A stretch of DNA of 64,000 nucleotides from Litchfieldia salsa. Lineage in GTDB: Bacteria; Bacillota; Bacilli; Bacillales; Bacillaceae_L. This document shows, piece by piece, positions 61,521-64,000 of the stretch. Position 1 is the stretch's first letter. Each line of letters opens with the position of its first letter. The stretch is from NCBI RefSeq assembly GCF_900104555.1, contig NZ_FNJU01000002.1:248001-312000 (forward strand), written 5' to 3'. The position numbers were made by a program, and so were the translations under genes. Under the pieces are notes generated by a model. That model was given only the letters and a program-made list of their open reading frames with translations, did no database searches and was not told where the DNA came from.

Positions 61521-62476
61521 TAATTTACAGCTCCTGCCTCAACTGGTACAGACACAGAAGTTAAGATTTCCTTAATCACCTGTTTATTCGTTTTCTTTAA
61601 GGAACCGTCCATTGTTAAGACCAATCTATGGGGTAAAACAAATGGTGCCATAAATTTAATATCCTCTGGTGTTACGAAGTTCCTGCCTGAAATATAAGCC
61701 CTGCCCTGCACAGCTTTCATAAGAGCAAGGGTGCCTCGAGGACTCACTCCTACTTCAACGTCTTGACTATTTCTAGTTGCATGAACGATACGTACTAAAT
61801 AATCCTCTACATCTTCGCTAATCTTCACCGCTTGAACATCCTGTTGCATTTGTTCAATTTGCTCTTTCGTAAACACTGCTTTTATTGTATCAATTGGATT
61901 TCCAGTTCTGTAGGTTCTCATTATTTCTTTTTCCTCTTCCAAAGAAGGGTATCCAAGATCAATTTGGACAAAAAAACGATCCATTTGAGCTTCTGGCAAT
62001 GGAAATGTACCTTGTTGAGATTCAATCGGATTTTGTGTAGCAATGACAATAAAAGGGATAGGTAATTTTCTTGTTTCACCATCAATTGTAACTTGTCTCT
62101 CTTCCATAACCTCTAAAAGACTTGATTGTGTTCTTGGAGTTGCTCGATTAATTTCATCTGCTAATAAGATATTTGTCATAACAGGACCTGGACGAAGTTG
62201 GAAGTCTTGTTCTTTAGGATTAAAAAACTGTATTCCTGTGACATCACTTGGAAGTACATCTGGTGTAAATTGTATTCTTTTAAATGTAGCACTTATCGAT
62301 GCAGCAAAACTTTTAGCTAACATTGTTTTACCTGTACCTGGTACACTTTCTAGTAATATATGACCTTTGTTAATTAACGCATTAAGCACTAACTCTATTA
62401 CATGACCTTTTCCAATAATGACTTGACCTATATTTTCTTTAATTTGCTTTACATTTTCATTTATATTATTCATCAT
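61520..62476 (-). CDS. MoxR-family AAA+ ATPase
   Basis: A 318-residue AAA+ ATPase of the MoxR/RavA clade. Walker A is VPGTGKT, Walker B LLADEINR, sensor 1 ATQNP, and the arginine-finger region and lid domain follow. B. subtilis YeaC is the closest known analogue. The ATG lies behind AAGGAG at spacing 5-6; a longer reading of 12 codons includes the site and is rejected. First gene of the three-gene unit. Such ATPases are thought to assemble or activate partner complexes. Confidence 0.93.
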   Translation of the reverse strand: MMNNINENVKQIKENIGQVIIGKGHVIELVLNALINKGHILLESVPGTGKTMLAKSFAASISATFKRIQFTPDVLPSDVTGIQFFNPKEQDFQLRPGPVMTNILLADEINRATPRTQSSLLEVMEERQVTIDGETRKLPIPFIVIATQNPIESQQGTFPLPEAQMDRFFVQIDLGYPSLEEEKEIMRTYRTGNPIDTIKAVFTKEQIEQMQQDVQAVKISEDVEDYLVRIVHATRNSQDVEVGVSPRGTLALMKAVQGRAYISGRNFVTPEDIKFMAPFVLPHRLVLTMDGSLKKTNKQVIKEILTSVSVPVEAGAVN

Positions 62477-62599
62477 ATCTCTCCTTAAATCTTGTATTCT
62501 CAATAATAACAATTTTCCTACAATAATTTGTATTAGTCAATTAATTCCAAATAAAATATTTAACGTAAAAAAAGAAGCGAGAACAATTAATTATGATAA

Positions 62600-62631
62600 A
62601 AAAAAGATAACATCAGTTATCTTTTTTTTAC
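62600..62631 (-). terminator. Terminator overlapping the kinase stop codon
   Basis: AAAAAAAGATAAC and GTTATCTTTTTTT pair around a 4-base loop. The final lysine codons and stop of the kinase form part of the hairpin. Confidence 0.85.
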
Positions 62632-63900
62632 CTTTTGTTGAATTTTATATACAGGTAAGAGAATTTTAACTGTTGTCCCTTTTCCTAATCTACTTAAAAT
62701 TTGCATTTTCCCTTTATGATTATGAATAATTTTGTTACTAATGGTCAGACCAAGGCCCATGCCTTTCTCTTTTAACGTAAAAAAGGGTTCACCAATTTTG
62801 TTAAGTCTTTCTTCTGGAATTCCCGGTCCGTTGTCACTAATACTAATAGCTATTTCTTGATCTTCTTGTTCAACCAAGATAATGATATTTCCACCTTTAG
62901 GCATTGCTTCAATTGAATTTTTAATAATATTAATAAAAACTTGAATGAGCTGATTACGATCTCCATACATAGTAGGGTCTTTTGTTCTATCGTTAATAGT
63001 AATGTCAATTCCATATAATAAGGCTTCATGAGATGTTAGCTTAATTACATGCTCAATTAAATTCTTTAGTTTAAATGGATTAAAAATTTTCATTTGTGGC
63101 TTTGCCAGAATAAGCATCTCACTTACAATTTGGTTAATTCGATCGAGTTCTGACAAGACTATATCAACATGCTGTTCAGGAGTAGATTTCGTTTCTTTCA
63201 TTAATTGTACAAATCCTTTAATTGAAGTTAATGGATTTCGGATTTCATGAGCGATTCCTGCCGCTAATTCTCCCACAACAGACAATTTTTCCTTTCTTAG
63301 AAGCATTGATTCTGCAGCCTTTAGTTGTGTAATATCTCTTCCTATTGTTAGTAAGCCCTTCCTATTATTGGAGTCATCGTATAAAGGAACCTTTATTACA
63401 TCAAAGGTCATAATCTCACCAGACAATGCTGCAAAAGACTCTTCACACCGAGAAAGCTTACCAGCTTCCCATGCTTTTTGATCAGATTCCATACAGTATA
63501 AAAATGCTTCTTCAAAAAAAGGAACAACCTTCACCAGTTCTGCATCAGTTTTACCGTAAAAGTCTACCCCATCAAGAGCATACAGTTGTTTACCAAAGTC
63601 ATTAACCTTTAACCATCTTCCTTTACCATCTTTGAAATTAACAAAATCAGGCATCGAGTTAATCAGAATTAATAACTCGTTTTCATTTTCTTCTGCCTGT
63701 TTATGGGCTTTATGCTTTTTTATAATAAAATGAATTAATATAGCAGTGACAATTGCAAATAGTAACCCTTTAGTAAATTGTAAATTTTCATATAAAGGCG
63801 ATGATTGTTCAATTTTATTAATAAGCATGTCTGTTAATGTAATCCACACAAAGCTTATTATTAAATATATTAGTGCCAGATATTTTGAAATAAACCTCAT
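62617..63900 (-). CDS. Sporulation-type sensor kinase, KinC-like
   Basis: A 427-residue histidine kinase. Two membrane helices (about 5-24 and 42-60) with a short outer loop precede a PAS domain (about 70-195), HisKA with His218 (AAGIAHEIRNP) and a HATPase ending GMGLGL. B. subtilis KinC has 428 residues and the same layout, but KinD/KinE are also related, so the exact orthologue is uncertain. The chosen ATG has AAGTGGGTG; an earlier frame of 14 codons lacks a site. It should feed Spo0F or Spo0A; no regulator is adjacent. Confidence 0.85.
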   Translation of the reverse strand: MRFISKYLALIYLIISFVWITLTDMLINKIEQSSPLYENLQFTKGLLFAIVTAILIHFIIKKHKAHKQAEENENELLILINSMPDFVNFKDGKGRWLKVNDFGKQLYALDGVDFYGKTDAELVKVVPFFEEAFLYCMESDQKAWEAGKLSRCEESFAALSGEIMTFDVIKVPLYDDSNNRKGLLTIGRDITQLKAAESMLLRKEKLSVVGELAAGIAHEIRNPLTSIKGFVQLMKETKSTPEQHVDIVLSELDRINQIVSEMLILAKPQMKIFNPFKLKNLIEHVIKLTSHEALLYGIDITINDRTKDPTMYGDRNQLIQVFINIIKNSIEAMPKGGNIIILVEQEDQEIAISISDNGPGIPEERLNKIGEPFFTLKEKGMGLGLTISNKIIHNHKGKMQILSRLGKGTTVKILLPVYKIQQKVKKR

Positions 63901-64000
63901 TTTACACCCACTTACTTGTTTAAAAAAAGCTAACCGTTCCATTCGATCCGATTATCATTTTTTACATATAATTATTACCAATACTCTCGATTATATCTCA

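Overview
The window is a low-GC Firmicute chromosome segment from a spore-forming member of the Bacillaceae, close in gene order to Bacillus subtilis but not B. subtilis itself. The evidence is long collinear stretches of yku/ykn/ykw orthologues, AGGAGG-type ribosome binding sites, sporulation-kinase-like sensors, YjcZ-type spore peptides and a complete ptsGHI/glcT locus with its RNA antiterminator target. Most genes lie on the minus strand. There are no rRNA or tRNA genes, CRISPR arrays, phage genes or transposase genes. Gene symbols rest on recognising proteins and gene order by eye, not on a search.

Layout. 1-16.3 kb: the yku block: yknV (cut by the window edge), yknU, ykuV, ykuU, ykuT, ykuS, dapL, dapH, ccpC, an inserted MFS exporter, darB, an abbA-like gene, ykuK, a tiny zinc-ribbon ORF, a yueI-like gene, ykuJ and ykuI. 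16.4-20.2 kb: ykuE, a PAS-GGDEF-EAL protein and ykyB. 20.3-30.9 kb: a tight six-gene operon joining a hybrid histidine kinase, a single-domain response regulator, a large membrane-anchored glycosidase-like protein, a processive family-2 glycosyltransferase, a HEAT-repeat membrane protein and an HPt-REC-GGDEF-REC diguanylate cyclase. 31-37.7 kb: a DUF1906 protein, a small lipoprotein, a KinB-like kinase, a beta-propeller protein, two IDEAL-domain proteins and patA. 37.8-45.6 kb: a KinA-like kinase and the hexuronate genes exuR, uxaA, uxaB and uxaC. 45.6-50.1 kb: a thioesterase, a spore-protein candidate, ykwC, two YjcZ-like peptides, ykwB and an HtrA-like protease. 50.1-55.3 kb: ptsI, ptsH, ptsG and glcT. 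55.6-63.9 kb: a membrane PAS-GGDEF-EAL protein, an alpha/beta hydrolase, a MoxR/DUF58/DUF4129 operon and a KinC-like kinase.

How it fits together. The window is rich in second-messenger and phosphorelay genes: four c-di-GMP proteins, one c-di-AMP receptor (DarB) and four histidine kinases, three of them of the Spo0F/Spo0A-feeding type. The six-gene operon looks like a self-contained signal-to-polysaccharide module, in which a sensor feeds phosphate through receiver and HPt domains to a cyclase encoded beside its likely output, an exopolysaccharide synthase. dapH, dapL and patA together cover the later acetyl-branch steps of diaminopimelate synthesis. HPr carries Ser46, and the uxa operators also fit the CcpA cre consensus, linking sugar transport to hexuronate repression.

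Intergenic DNA holds three families of palindromic repeats. Family A has four approximately 200-bp copies plus one diverged relative, and some copies are flanked by short direct repeats. Family B is a single 120-bp hairpin. Family C is attached to terminator hairpins and in one place splits a duplicated bidirectional terminator.
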